In this document: positions 8,897-18,630 of the stretch, piece by piece
How the letters are laid out: every line of letters begins with the position of its first letter
Position numbering within the stretch: the first letter of the stretch is position 1
Virus record (IMG/VR): IMGVR_UViG_3300025133_000147
Location: 1 to 52,763 of that record
Direction: 5' to 3' (one strand)
DNA length: 52,763 nt
Origin: a virus
Notes under the pieces: generated by a model
What the model was told of the DNA's origin: nothing
What the model saw: only the letters and a program-made list of their open reading frames with translations
Database searches by the model: none
Program-made: the position numbers and the translations under genes

Positions 8897-11800
8897 ATGC
8901 CTCAAGAATTCTCCAGTGACTCGGAGATCGTGTTTGATTTTTCTGGGGGGGATCCTCCACCCCTGGCGGCTCAACAGGCACCGCCTGATGATGAGATTGT
9001 TTTTGACTTCTCTTCTCCTTCGGTTGAGGCTCCTCCTTTAGGAGTGGTGGGTCCTGAGCCGCCTAGCGATGAGATCGTTTTTGACTTCTCTCCACCTAAA
9101 GACCCTGGCGGCTTCGGAGTATCAGGCCCAGCCATCCCTGGATTGGATGTCACAGCTGGGCACATCACCAGCCTTCCTGACACCCTCCCTATGGAAGCTC
9201 CAGACTCCCTTAAGGCAGAGCCAGGGAAGCACAGCCTAGACTATCTAAACAGTGCCCTACGTCGTGCCGCCATTAAGTACAACAGGACCCGTGACCACGA
9301 TGAGAGGGTTCAGATCTTAGGCAAGTTCATCAGGGACTGGGACCCAGACAAGGCAGAGGCTCTAGGTATATCTAGAGAGGGCTACATCGAGCCCACTGGT
9401 CTGTGGAAAGTCCTCGACGTTGTGGACATTATCTTTGATCGCTGGGCTCGCGTAGCTGGTGAGACTCTCTGGGAGCACAAGGAGACTAACGCTGCGAATG
9501 TCCTAGCTGGCAAGGAGAAGGCTGGCATTGGGAACCTGGGTCATCTCTGGAAGCAGAACTGGGAAGAGGACAAGGGGCAGCTAGGCAAGGGTGGAGAAGC
9601 CATTAAGAACTGGGCTCTCTACATGACTACGCCCTTTGGCATCGACACTCAGGAAGAGGCTGAGGAGATCTTCAACCGCAGCGCTGGGTACGACGCGGCA
9701 GAGCAGGACGTTGCTGACAGCATCACCTCTGGCTGGCACAACATGATGGGGGTCGTGAAGGGGCGCTCTAGGGAAGAGACTGAGTTCATCATTGATGAGG
9801 CTCTAGCTGCTGGTGGGACTGGCGGTCACATGGCTATCGACTTGGTTGGTCTCATGGGAGTGAGTTCCTTGAACTTCGCTGGGCTAGGACCATTCAAGGG
9901 AGCTATGCAGGGAGCGAGACTGGCTCCTCTGGCGAAGAACCTTACTCAGATGGGGCTCAAGATTAACCCTCTAGGTAACGCTAGGTCTGCGCGCCTTGAG
10001 ATGTCTGCCATGCCCCTGGCTAGAAAGTCCATGATTGACGAGCTTGAGGGTGTCGTCGTGGGGGCTGAGAAGGTTGGCCCACCGACAGAGGCTAGGGCTG
10101 CTCTTGATGAGCTTACTAGGTTGTCTAACGACATGGCAGCTGTGGAGACAGAGCTTAGCCAGATTCGTGGCTTGCGAGAGCGCGCACAGGGTGGTCGAGT
10201 TATTGACGAGATCGGGGATGTTGTCGATAAGGCTACTGCTACTGCTGCTGCAGCTGACTTAGACCGTAGAGCCGCTCCTCTAATAGAAAACTACAAGAGA
10301 CTCATGGGCGAGTTTGACGAGGGCTTCAATGCCTTGTCTGAGATTGGCGGGAAGGGTCGTATCCCTGGAGAGGTGCTCTTCGGTGGTATCCAGGCTCGCG
10401 CTATCGGCATCGTTGGAAAGGAGGTAGGGAACGCTGTAACCCTAGCCCTTCAGGGTGGGGTTAAGTCTGGCCCAGTAGGGGCTCAGTCTGTCCCAATGCT
10501 TGCAGACGCTAGAGCGTGGGCTCTGGAGGGTGGGCTGAGTGTCACCGAGGTAGAGAAGAAGTGGGTGGCTGCTCTTAAGGAGGGGGAGAAAAACAAGAAG
10601 GTTGTTGTAAGCCTGGGAGCCTCCGCTGAGGGTGGGCAGATTAAGACTGCTCCTGTCTGGCTGTCTCCTGGGGAGGCGCGTGTCTACGAGCAGGCTAAGG
10701 AGGGGCTCCACGGGTCGAAGGCTGCTGTTGCTGCTTACTACCCAGACAAGAAGATGCTCCAGCGCATGATGGGTAAGGAGAAGTTCGCCAGACTAGCTGA
10801 GCAAGCTGCTGATGAGATCATATCCGTTGCTCATGGTCGTGGCTTTGGAGGCTCAGGGAGAAGGGCTATAGCTGGTGGTGTGCGGGCTCTGAGAGGAAAG
10901 ACTAAGGCTGACACAGTCTTCCAGGCTGACCGCATTGTCACTAACGTCGAGCCTCTGACCTTCGCTATTAACCACGCCTTAATAAAGAAAGCAGCGTGGA
11001 TAGAATCTGTTCGCCTGCCTCTTGCTGGTGTGGCTTCTTTGTCTCGTCGTCCTATGCACTACGCGACTAAGGGTGCTGACGGTAAGTGGGCTCCTATTGC
11101 TAGGAAGGACCTCATCCATCCAGGCATGTTCCACAAGATGACTAATGCGGAGCGTCAGAGGAAGACGGATGCCGCTTACCTTCGGGCTCAGTGGCCTGTG
11201 TGGAAGGCTAGGTTTGAGGAGGCAGCAGGGGATAACCCAGAGCTTCTCAAGCTAGGCAGGCAGGCTTACGAGCTTGGTTGGGCTAGCCGTGAAGTTGCTC
11301 TAGCTACGGGTGAGGACATCATCAAGCTAGCCTCTGTAGAGAAGCTTAACGAGACAATAGACACGCTAGTTAGACTGGGTAAGGACGCAGACCTGGGAGA
11401 GGGTCGCATCCTGACTGTGCTGTCAAAAGACGATGTCCGTCAGGCTGAGGCTGCTATTGCTCACCTCCGTACAAACACGAAGATTGATACGAAGGTCTTT
11501 GAGGACTTGCTTGACGGCTACGTTGATATGACGGCTGGTGCGGCTAAAGACCTAGCTTCTCTTGCTGGTGGGCTAGGTGGGAAGGCAAGGGCTGAGTACC
11601 TAGAGGGTCTTAGGGCTCAGGCTCACTATCTCCTTGCTGCTGCAAAGGTGACTGTTGATGAGCGGATTGGGTTCCAGGCTGAGCTTGCTGTTGGCCGGAT
11701 AGCTGAGGACTTCAAGCCTGAGCTTAAGCACATCAGTGACGAGCTTGGGAAGATTCAGTCTCAGCTAGCCGCTACTACAGCTGACGTAGTTAAGGTTGAT

Positions 11801-14800
11801 GAGTCTGCTGAGCAACTTCGTGCTGCTCTCCTTGCTGTTGGTAAGGGCGGTGATGAGGCTGCAGCTGAGGCTCTTATCAAAGAGTCTGACGAGTTCGTCA
11901 ACGCTTACAAGAAGACTCTTGAAGACTTCAGGAGGTCTGTCGCTGAGGAGTTCGGTGACGAGGCAGCTGAGCTTGCTGATGAGGCTTTGACTGGGGCTAA
12001 GGAGGCTAAGGCTCTGGGTGAGCCTATCGAGGCAGTAGCGACAGTCGAGGGTGTGTCGTACCGCTCTCTGGAGGACAAGGTCAGAGAGGCCCGTGAAGAC
12101 CTTTCTCACATGGGGTACGACGCAGCCAGGATCCGAGAGGAACCGGATGTCCTTATGGGTCTTGAGAATGTTCGACCCCGCGTGGTCAGCATTGATGACA
12201 TCCCGGTTCAGGGCAACCTCTCAGCAGAGAAGTCTCGCAGGGCGGTTGAGTTCATTGAGTCTGGAGAGGAGGCTGTATTCCCACCTCGGGTAAACCTGAA
12301 CGCAGACGGATCGTTTCATAGCGTTAATGACGGTAGACACCGTCTTGAAGCTCTGCGAGCGATGGGTAAGAAGCACATCGTAATTGACGTAGAGCTTATG
12401 GCTAAGGTTGATGCCCCGCCAAAGGTTCGCTCTGCTGAGGCTATCCCAGGCACTGTCAGGGCTGTTGGCGCAGACATCTCCAGGGACGAGCTTGAGGACG
12501 TTTTCTGGGAGCTGTCCGGTATGGACGGGCAGCAGAAGCTAGTTGCTTGGATAGCAGAGAACTCTAATGTCCCTTCATACAGGGCGATAGCTAACAGGAT
12601 CTCCCCTTATGTGTCTGGAGAGTTTAGGGTCCTCAGGCCAGACCATACCTCTTGGAGTTACGCTGTTGATCAGGGCAGATCTGCTCTACGGAGGGGGGCA
12701 GATGGAGTCTTTGTCCATACGCCTGGCGAGCCCGGTGGATTTTTGGGGGTTAAGGGGTGGGGCAACCGTTACGCTGATGGTGGCGATGGGATCGCGTTAG
12801 AGGTGGCTCTCCATGAGCTTGTTCACAGTGCGACTATATTTCAAATCGAGAGGGGTCTTAGCGCGCCCAAGGGCAGCGCCCTGGCTAAGTCTGTTGAATC
12901 TCTTAGCGATTTAGCAGTAGACATCAGAGATGCTCTCGGACGAAGTCGGTCCTTTGACGACCTTCGGCACGTTGCACTCGATGACATTACAGAGCTTGTT
13001 GCTTACGGGCTTACGTCGCCTAAGTTTCAGGAAACGCTTAAGGGGATTAAGGTCGAGGGTGGAAAGACTGCGTTTAATAAGTTTGTTGACCTGCTGGCAG
13101 AGATCCTTGGGCTAAAGGGCAAAGAGGTAAGCGCGCTCTCTGAGCTGATAAGGGTGACAGACGAGATTCTTGATGCGCCGATTCCCGCTGCTAGGAAGTT
13201 CGACGGAGAAATTCTTCCTAAGTTTGAAGAGGCTCTTGATGTAAAGGCAGTTAAGACCACCCCAACAGTCCGCTCCCCCCTCCCTCTCTCTGACTCAGCC
13301 CAAGCCTACGTTGACTCTGTCCGAGTAGCTTGGAACACAGGAGACGAGGTCCCCATCACCTCTCTCTTCGACGCTATGTGGAGCAGGCTAGATAACGAGC
13401 TAGACCCAACGATGCTTGGGAAGAGGGACATGAGTGGGGTGAACCTCCCTGCGGGAGCCAAGGCTATCCTTACTAGGCTGGGGGACCTTAGTAAGAAGCT
13501 AGACGGCACTAACGCCTCGCTCATGAAGGCGCGTGCTGGTGATAGCGCTATCGACCTAGCTGAGGCAGAGGCTAACTACAACAAGGCTAAGACTGCATAC
13601 GACACAGCCAGGAGAAGTTACGAGCCAGTAAGAAGGCCAGACGGTTCCATCGTGTCTAAGGGCAAGGTCTACACCAACCTTCATGGTCTCAAGCTAGACA
13701 ACAAGCTCATCCACAAAGCTGGCTCTCAGGAGCGCCGCATCCTTGAGGCTCTAGAGCTTCACTACAAAAACAGGATGGCTTCTATTACATCTCATGTAGC
13801 TAATGAGGCTGAGGCTATTCGCAAGGCTTCTAAGGAGGCTCTCGCTAACCTCCCAGACAGCCTGATTAAGAAGGGCTTCGTCACTGCTGGAAGAGGGGAT
13901 GAACTCAGGGCTGCTGTAGATAAGTTAAGCGTGACTCTCTTCGGGCGAGACATATCAGTCAAGCTCCCTGCCACTAAGGACATGTCTGCTGACATCCTGC
14001 TTAAGAAGGCGGTAGCTAAGGCTCGTAGGTCTAAGGACCCCAGAGAGCGTGCTGCTGTGCTCATGGCAGAGATTGGGAAGATTGAGCAGAAGCTAGCTAA
14101 GGTTGGCGACGGTCTCCCTGAGAACGATCTAGCTGCGGCTATCAAGGAACTAGACAGGGCTCGCACTAAGAAGAAGGCTATGCCTAAGAAGGATGTCCAG
14201 ATTCATGTGGACAAGTTCCTTGATGAGATCAGAGATGCTGACTTCGACCTCCGTCACCCTGACGATGTCTCCCGTGCCATCGAGAACAGACTCACCTCTC
14301 AGTACAATGTGATTGAGTCTGAGAAGCTGCTGTTCAAGGCTAGGCTTGAGGCTCTTCGTAGCGCAGACATAGCTGACTACATTCCTAACTTGTCACCGGG
14401 TCAGCGTGCTCGCATTACCTCCTTGCTTAAGAATAAGAAGCTGAGGAACGTCCTGCCTGGAAGTGACGGTGGTCCTGCCATCCTCCTGAAGGACACTCAG
14501 AAGCGCCTGACTGCCGCTCAGTCGAGGCTGGCTAAGTATCTGGCTGATGGGGCAGAGGAGGCAGCTAGCAAGCAGAGAACGCTCGTTGCTGGGCTTGAGG
14601 AGCAGGTACGCATCCTTGGTAACGAGGAGGATGTTAAGCGAGTTGTCCATGTAGCTAAGGAGATGAAAGAGTTCTTCGACATGCACCTTGAGCGTCTTGT
14701 TGAGGCTGGTGTTATCGACAAGGCGTTTGACGCTGAGGAGTTCTTTGCCCGTGTTGACGTTGGTGCCTTCTTCCCTCACATCCTTTCTCAAGCTGCAGTT

Positions 14801-17275
14801 AAGAGGGCTGCTGGGTTTGGCGTGGGTGGTGCTGGTCGCATTGGTAGGAGTCTGGTTCAGTACTTCGGCAAGGAGCGGAAGATTGCTGGGATCATCGAGG
14901 ACATCAACGAGGGCAAGAGGGCTCTCCGTGCAGAGCAGCTTCTATTCCATGCAGCTAGGAGAGGTGCTCATGGTGAGGCTGCTGCTCAGGCTGCTGCTAA
15001 GGGCAGTGGTGAGCTTAAGAAGTTCATCAAAGATTCTGGGCAGAGTTATGACGACCTAGTTGACGAGATCAAAGAGGGCGCTCTCTTGGCTGAGTACGAT
15101 GAGTTGTTTGAGTCTGATGTCTTAGTCGCGATGGAGTACTACCACCGCAAGGGCTCAGAGGCTGTGGCTGACGCTAGGTTCATCAAGACCACGCTAGACC
15201 TGTTCCCTAATGGCAGGTTGATTGCTCAGATTGGCGATGTGAAGGCGCGCAATAGGGCGGCTGAAGACCTGGGCTACGTCCCTCTGGGTGAGGTCGAGTA
15301 CCTACAGTCTATCCTTCAGAAGCAGCTTCCTAAGGGGCTGAAGAGGCTGTCCAAGGACTTGAAGATGCGCGTGATAAACGGGGCTGACCTTGATGAGATC
15401 GGGGCTCTTGTCCGTGCTGAGCTAGGTCACGATGTCCCTGCTGATGTCTTGCATGCTCTGACTAGTGACAAGCTCAAGGTCCCCTATGTCCCCATTCAGG
15501 TGAAGGAGTACCTGAACTGGAGGAACTCCTCTGATGCCTTCCTGGCTAAGAAGACTGTGGGTACGGAAGTGTGGGATGGGCTGCAGGCGTGGGCTAAGGC
15601 GCAAGCTACTATCGTTGCTCTCGCTCACATCGGTCGTAACGTCATCGGCAACATCGTGTCTACGGTTCAGGAGATTGGCTTTGGGGCGGTCAACTTCGAC
15701 ACTCAGCTTAAGGCGATGCGTATCTGGGGCTCCTGGGGAGATGACAATCTAAAGGCTGTGATTAACATCGGCCCTCACAGCATGTCTGTTCAGGACTGGC
15801 GCAAGACCTTCTCGTCTCGCGGCTTCTACGACGAGGCTCTTTCCTCTGACTTCCTTGAGGAGGCCACAGGGCTCTCTCGCAAGGCAATCCCTACAGCTAA
15901 GCAGGTTGGTTCTCAGCTTGCTGGCACTACTGCTGGGGCTCTTACTGGCATGGCTCTGGGGTCTGCTTTTGGGGTTGGTGCTCCTGTCTTCTTCTTAGGT
16001 GGTGCTCTCGGCATGATGGCTGGCAAGCGTTGGTCTGGTGTGAAGGCTGTGCGTGGCGGGAAGACTTACAAGAGGATGGTTGGTGACGCAGTAGATGAGA
16101 TCAAGGCCTCTCCGAAAGAGGGGATCGTGCGAACAGGTGAGAAGATCACAGGCGGCGTAGCAGGCGGGGTCATTGGCTCAGCATTCTTTGGGGTAGGTGC
16201 TATCCCAGGAGCCTTCATCGGGGCTACCTCGATGGGAGACTTCGTCAAGATGATGGGTGGTCTGAACCAAGCCGCCGAGTCTCAGGCGAGACTCTCTATG
16301 GCAGTTGGTTTGCTGAAGCGTGGGGACGATATCGACACTGCTCTGATGAAGGTCAACAGGTCTCTTCGTGACTACTCAGACCTGACTCCCCTAGAGAAGA
16401 ACGTCTTCCGTCGCTTCTTCTTCTTCTATACCTGGGAGGCTGGCAACTTGAAGTACCAGCTGAACTGGATGAAGGAGAACCCAGGCACAGCAAGGATGCT
16501 CTCTGCGTTTACCAAGGGCATCTACCAGATGCAGTTTACTGAGGAGGACATCGCTAGACTCCCAGAGCATTACCGCTATCCAGTGGTTGTGCGTAGTGGT
16601 CCGGCTAAGGTCATCGCTCTGTCAGGACTTCCGCACCAGCCCATCCTTGAGTTGTTCAGGAGCAAGGAGGGCATGCCTATCCAGGGTCTCGCTACTCGGA
16701 TGAGCCCTCCTCTCCTTGCCTTCATGGAGATGACGTTTGGTGGGGGCAAGAGCTTCTACTACGGCAAGCCTATTAAAGAGTTGAACAACATCAACCAGCT
16801 TAAGGACTCTCCCCCTCTGCTTAAGATGATCTTCGGGTACCCAGACAAGCCAAACTACTACGTCCCTGTCTACAAGAATGGCGTTAAGACTGGGCGCACT
16901 AGAGAGGTTAGGAAGTCAGAGAATCCTGTGATGTTCTACATGGCTAAGAAGCTTCCAGGCTGGCGATGGATGAACCAGTACATGAACATCTCGTCAGAGA
17001 GTTTTAACAGTTATGCGTTAGAAGCTGCTCTTACTCCAGAAGATGAGGAAGCTGCTAGGGCTACTGCCTTTGAGCGCATGATGATGTTCACTGTGGGTTG
17101 GAGGCAGACTTCGATTGACTGGGACTACCAGGGATACAAGGTGAGCAAGGAGATGGAAGATCGAATGCTCGACATGTTGAACAGCCAGTTCCCGATGGCT
17201 GTGGGTCAGCGCAGGTACCTTCGTAAGAAACTTAGTGCCAGTCCTAACGAAACTGTTAGTGACGTGGAAGAGTAG
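8897..17275 (+). CDS. Giant polyvalent internal virion protein (ParB-like and metallopeptidase motifs)
   Basis: At 2792 aa this is the largest gene. Residues 10-16, 33-39 and 59-65 repeat EIVFDFS. Residues about 1091-1171 resemble a ParB/sulfiredoxin-like nuclease fold (VVSIDDIPV, then DGRHRLEALRAMGKK). HELVH at 1306-1310, followed about 55 residues later by ITELVAYG, fits a zinc gluzincin peptidase. Two Gly-rich hydrophobic stretches at about 2335-2390 and 2415-2450 look like membrane or glycine-zipper segments. They are followed by an aromatic motif (NVFRRFFFFYTWEAGNLK). This mixture is typical of large polyvalent proteins packaged in the head and ejected, like T7 gp16 in position. The enzymatic activities are predicted from motifs only. 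Confidence 0.8.
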   Translation: MPQEFSSDSEIVFDFSGGDPPPLAAQQAPPDDEIVFDFSSPSVEAPPLGVVGPEPPSDEIVFDFSPPKDPGGFGVSGPAIPGLDVTAGHITSLPDTLPMEAPDSLKAEPGKHSLDYLNSALRRAAIKYNRTRDHDERVQILGKFIRDWDPDKAEALGISREGYIEPTGLWKVLDVVDIIFDRWARVAGETLWEHKETNAANVLAGKEKAGIGNLGHLWKQNWEEDKGQLGKGGEAIKNWALYMTTPFGIDTQEEAEEIFNRSAGYDAAEQDVADSITSGWHNMMGVVKGRSREETEFIIDEALAAGGTGGHMAIDLVGLMGVSSLNFAGLGPFKGAMQGARLAPLAKNLTQMGLKINPLGNARSARLEMSAMPLARKSMIDELEGVVVGAEKVGPPTEARAALDELTRLSNDMAAVETELSQIRGLRERAQGGRVIDEIGDVVDKATATAAAADLDRRAAPLIENYKRLMGEFDEGFNALSEIGGKGRIPGEVLFGGIQARAIGIVGKEVGNAVTLALQGGVKSGPVGAQSVPMLADARAWALEGGLSVTEVEKKWVAALKEGEKNKKVVVSLGASAEGGQIKTAPVWLSPGEARVYEQAKEGLHGSKAAVAAYYPDKKMLQRMMGKEKFARLAEQAADEIISVAHGRGFGGSGRRAIAGGVRALRGKTKADTVFQADRIVTNVEPLTFAINHALIKKAAWIESVRLPLAGVASLSRRPMHYATKGADGKWAPIARKDLIHPGMFHKMTNAERQRKTDAAYLRAQWPVWKARFEEAAGDNPELLKLGRQAYELGWASREVALATGEDIIKLASVEKLNETIDTLVRLGKDADLGEGRILTVLSKDDVRQAEAAIAHLRTNTKIDTKVFEDLLDGYVDMTAGAAKDLASLAGGLGGKARAEYLEGLRAQAHYLLAAAKVTVDERIGFQAELAVGRIAEDFKPELKHISDELGKIQSQLAATTADVVKVDESAEQLRAALLAVGKGGDEAAAEALIKESDEFVNAYKKTLEDFRRSVAEEFGDEAAELADEALTGAKEAKALGEPIEAVATVEGVSYRSLEDKVREAREDLSHMGYDAARIREEPDVLMGLENVRPRVVSIDDIPVQGNLSAEKSRRAVEFIESGEEAVFPPRVNLNADGSFHSVNDGRHRLEALRAMGKKHIVIDVELMAKVDAPPKVRSAEAIPGTVRAVGADISRDELEDVFWELSGMDGQQKLVAWIAENSNVPSYRAIANRISPYVSGEFRVLRPDHTSWSYAVDQGRSALRRGADGVFVHTPGEPGGFLGVKGWGNRYADGGDGIALEVALHELVHSATIFQIERGLSAPKGSALAKSVESLSDLAVDIRDALGRSRSFDDLRHVALDDITELVAYGLTSPKFQETLKGIKVEGGKTAFNKFVDLLAEILGLKGKEVSALSELIRVTDEILDAPIPAARKFDGEILPKFEEALDVKAVKTTPTVRSPLPLSDSAQAYVDSVRVAWNTGDEVPITSLFDAMWSRLDNELDPTMLGKRDMSGVNLPAGAKAILTRLGDLSKKLDGTNASLMKARAGDSAIDLAEAEANYNKAKTAYDTARRSYEPVRRPDGSIVSKGKVYTNLHGLKLDNKLIHKAGSQERRILEALELHYKNRMASITSHVANEAEAIRKASKEALANLPDSLIKKGFVTAGRGDELRAAVDKLSVTLFGRDISVKLPATKDMSADILLKKAVAKARRSKDPRERAAVLMAEIGKIEQKLAKVGDGLPENDLAAAIKELDRARTKKKAMPKKDVQIHVDKFLDEIRDADFDLRHPDDVSRAIENRLTSQYNVIESEKLLFKARLEALRSADIADYIPNLSPGQRARITSLLKNKKLRNVLPGSDGGPAILLKDTQKRLTAAQSRLAKYLADGAEEAASKQRTLVAGLEEQVRILGNEEDVKRVVHVAKEMKEFFDMHLERLVEAGVIDKAFDAEEFFARVDVGAFFPHILSQAAVKRAAGFGVGGAGRIGRSLVQYFGKERKIAGIIEDINEGKRALRAEQLLFHAARRGAHGEAAAQAAAKGSGELKKFIKDSGQSYDDLVDEIKEGALLAEYDELFESDVLVAMEYYHRKGSEAVADARFIKTTLDLFPNGRLIAQIGDVKARNRAAEDLGYVPLGEVEYLQSILQKQLPKGLKRLSKDLKMRVINGADLDEIGALVRAELGHDVPADVLHALTSDKLKVPYVPIQVKEYLNWRNSSDAFLAKKTVGTEVWDGLQAWAKAQATIVALAHIGRNVIGNIVSTVQEIGFGAVNFDTQLKAMRIWGSWGDDNLKAVINIGPHSMSVQDWRKTFSSRGFYDEALSSDFLEEATGLSRKAIPTAKQVGSQLAGTTAGALTGMALGSAFGVGAPVFFLGGALGMMAGKRWSGVKAVRGGKTYKRMVGDAVDEIKASPKEGIVRTGEKITGGVAGGVIGSAFFGVGAIPGAFIGATSMGDFVKMMGGLNQAAESQARLSMAVGLLKRGDDIDTALMKVNRSLRDYSDLTPLEKNVFRRFFFFYTWEAGNLKYQLNWMKENPGTARMLSAFTKGIYQMQFTEEDIARLPEHYRYPVVVRSGPAKVIALSGLPHQPILELFRSKEGMPIQGLATRMSPPLLAFMEMTFGGGKSFYYGKPIKELNNINQLKDSPPLLKMIFGYPDKPNYYVPVYKNGVKTGRTREVRKSENPVMFYMAKKLPGWRWMNQYMNISSESFNSYALEAALTPEDEEAARATAFERMMMFTVGWRQTSIDWDYQGYKVSKEMEDRMLDMLNSQFPMAVGQRRYLRKKLSASPNETVSDVEE

Positions 17276-17356
17276 TTCCGTTACGTTTGAGATATAACCC
17301 CATAGACCCACTGGCTTTCTATCGCTTGATAGCTGGATAAGGGGCAGGAGGAAGCG

Positions 17357-17740
17357 ATGGCATACACAGTTAAGACTGTTTACATACCAGTAGATTCATA
17401 CTCAACTATCGGTGCTCCTATAGCCGCAGGACCGTCTACCCCAGTCGGCCTGTCTATCGGGCCTAAGGCAGTGTCTCGTGGTCTTGTTGTTGGCATTCGG
17501 GCTAGGTTGGCAGACAACACTGGAAGCGTTGGGGACACGATCTCCCTTAAGCTCTACGAAGACGACACTTCCACGGAAGAGCTTTATGACGCCTCCTTCA
17601 CCTTCGCTGCTGTTGGCGAGACTTTAAGCGACACGCTAAACACGCCCATCCCCTTCTTCTACCAGCCCTACTTAGTGGTTGACCCGCTTATTGCTAACAC
17701 TGAGATTCGGGTAACCCTCTACGTTGAAGCGATTGCTTAG
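17357..17740 (+). CDS. Small virion/fibre-region protein, unknown
   Basis: A 127-aa beta-rich protein with a strong ribosome binding site (AGGAGG six bases before ATG), the first gene after an 81-bp gap behind the giant core gene. The composition (Thr, Val, Gly, Pro; SLKLYEDDTSTEELYDASFT) resembles a small beta-sandwich domain. It precedes two fibre-like genes, so a receptor-binding complex component or fibre adaptor is likely. No recognised family. Confidence 0.6.
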   Translation: MAYTVKTVYIPVDSYSTIGAPIAAGPSTPVGLSIGPKAVSRGLVVGIRARLADNTGSVGDTISLKLYEDDTSTEELYDASFTFAAVGETLSDTLNTPIPFFYQPYLVVDPLIANTEIRVTLYVEAIA

Positions 17741-17742
17741 CT

Positions 17743-18630
17743 ATGGGCTCTGTCACACGGTCACACCCAACTGACGACAGTGGGTCAGGCGGCGGAGGGG
17801 GAAGCTCTGATCCTGCTTGGTACGAGGAGTATTCCTTCGACTTCACGACTCAGGCCTCTGGGGTAATAGCCCACAATGCCCCACTAACCCTCGGGTCACG
17901 GAACGCTGATGGGGCGGCTGTGGTGTGGACTGCTGAAGAGGACGACTCTGGTGACACAGACAATGCCATTGGTGAGCTTGAGTGGGTGAGTGGTTCTGGC
18001 CTCAAGGCCAAGCCAGCGTCTGGTACCGATGTCTGGAACAAACTCGACACCCCCTGCCTCAACGTAGCCCTCTCGGACTGTATCCCAAACCTGACAAACC
18101 GAGATGTCATCTGCGTCCAAGTCTTCACTGAGGAGCCCATTGCTATCGGCTCCGGGACTGAGGGTTACGGGCTTGAGCTATACAAAGCCGCAGCGGACCT
18201 AGACAGCGTCGATAGGTGGCTTGCTTATCGGACCTACTCGTCCGGTGTTGATCGCAAGTATCAGGTGAGTGGTCATCCCACTCAGACCGCCAACGATACG
18301 ATACTCGGGGGCGTAGTTAGCGCGGTCCCGCGAAGCTTTGAGGTTGTCTTTTATCCCAGTGGAGGAATCGGGGTCTGCGCCAATTCGGCGTCAACGGACA
18401 CCACTGCCGTTCCGATGGCGTCGATCACGGACAACCGCGCTGTAGTCCAGGCTGGTACGTCGGCAGTCAATGGTTACGGTGTGTTTGGTGAGCCAGCCTG
18501 GGGCCTTGATGTGTCGGACCTTCGTCTTGCTCTTTCTAGCTTTAGCGTTACCGGAGGCGGCACGTTCTACAACTACTTCTCATCCGTTAGGATCCTTCGT
18601 CTTGGCGGGCATGCCGGAGGGGCACTCTAA
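17743..18630 (+). CDS. Receptor-binding/tail fibre-like protein A
   Basis: A 295-aa protein with a Gly/Ser-rich linker (residues 10-22) after a short MGSVTRSHP head, then a beta-sandwich-like domain containing W-Y-E-E-Y-S-F-D-F and ending in FSVTGGGTFYNYF followed by SVRILRLGG. The layout (short docking peptide, flexible linker, jelly-roll or lectin-like tip) suits a receptor-binding tip protein. The next gene is a diverged paralogue: both begin MG-x-TR-x-HP, contain W-x-E-[QE]-YS-x-DF and end R-x-L-x-LG. Stop and next ATG overlap by one base. Confidence 0.65.
   Translation: MGSVTRSHPTDDSGSGGGGGSSDPAWYEEYSFDFTTQASGVIAHNAPLTLGSRNADGAAVVWTAEEDDSGDTDNAIGELEWVSGSGLKAKPASGTDVWNKLDTPCLNVALSDCIPNLTNRDVICVQVFTEEPIAIGSGTEGYGLELYKAAADLDSVDRWLAYRTYSSGVDRKYQVSGHPTQTANDTILGGVVSAVPRSFEVVFYPSGGIGVCANSASTDTTAVPMASITDNRAVVQAGTSAVNGYGVFGEPAWGLDVSDLRLALSSFSVTGGGTFYNYFSSVRILRLGGHAGGAL

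Noticed and set aside
17276-17356. Late promoter or terminator in the gap after the giant gene
   Set aside because: Only a 5-bp stem (CTATC/GATAG) and loosely facing CCCC/GGGG runs are visible; no -35/-10 pair or T tract.
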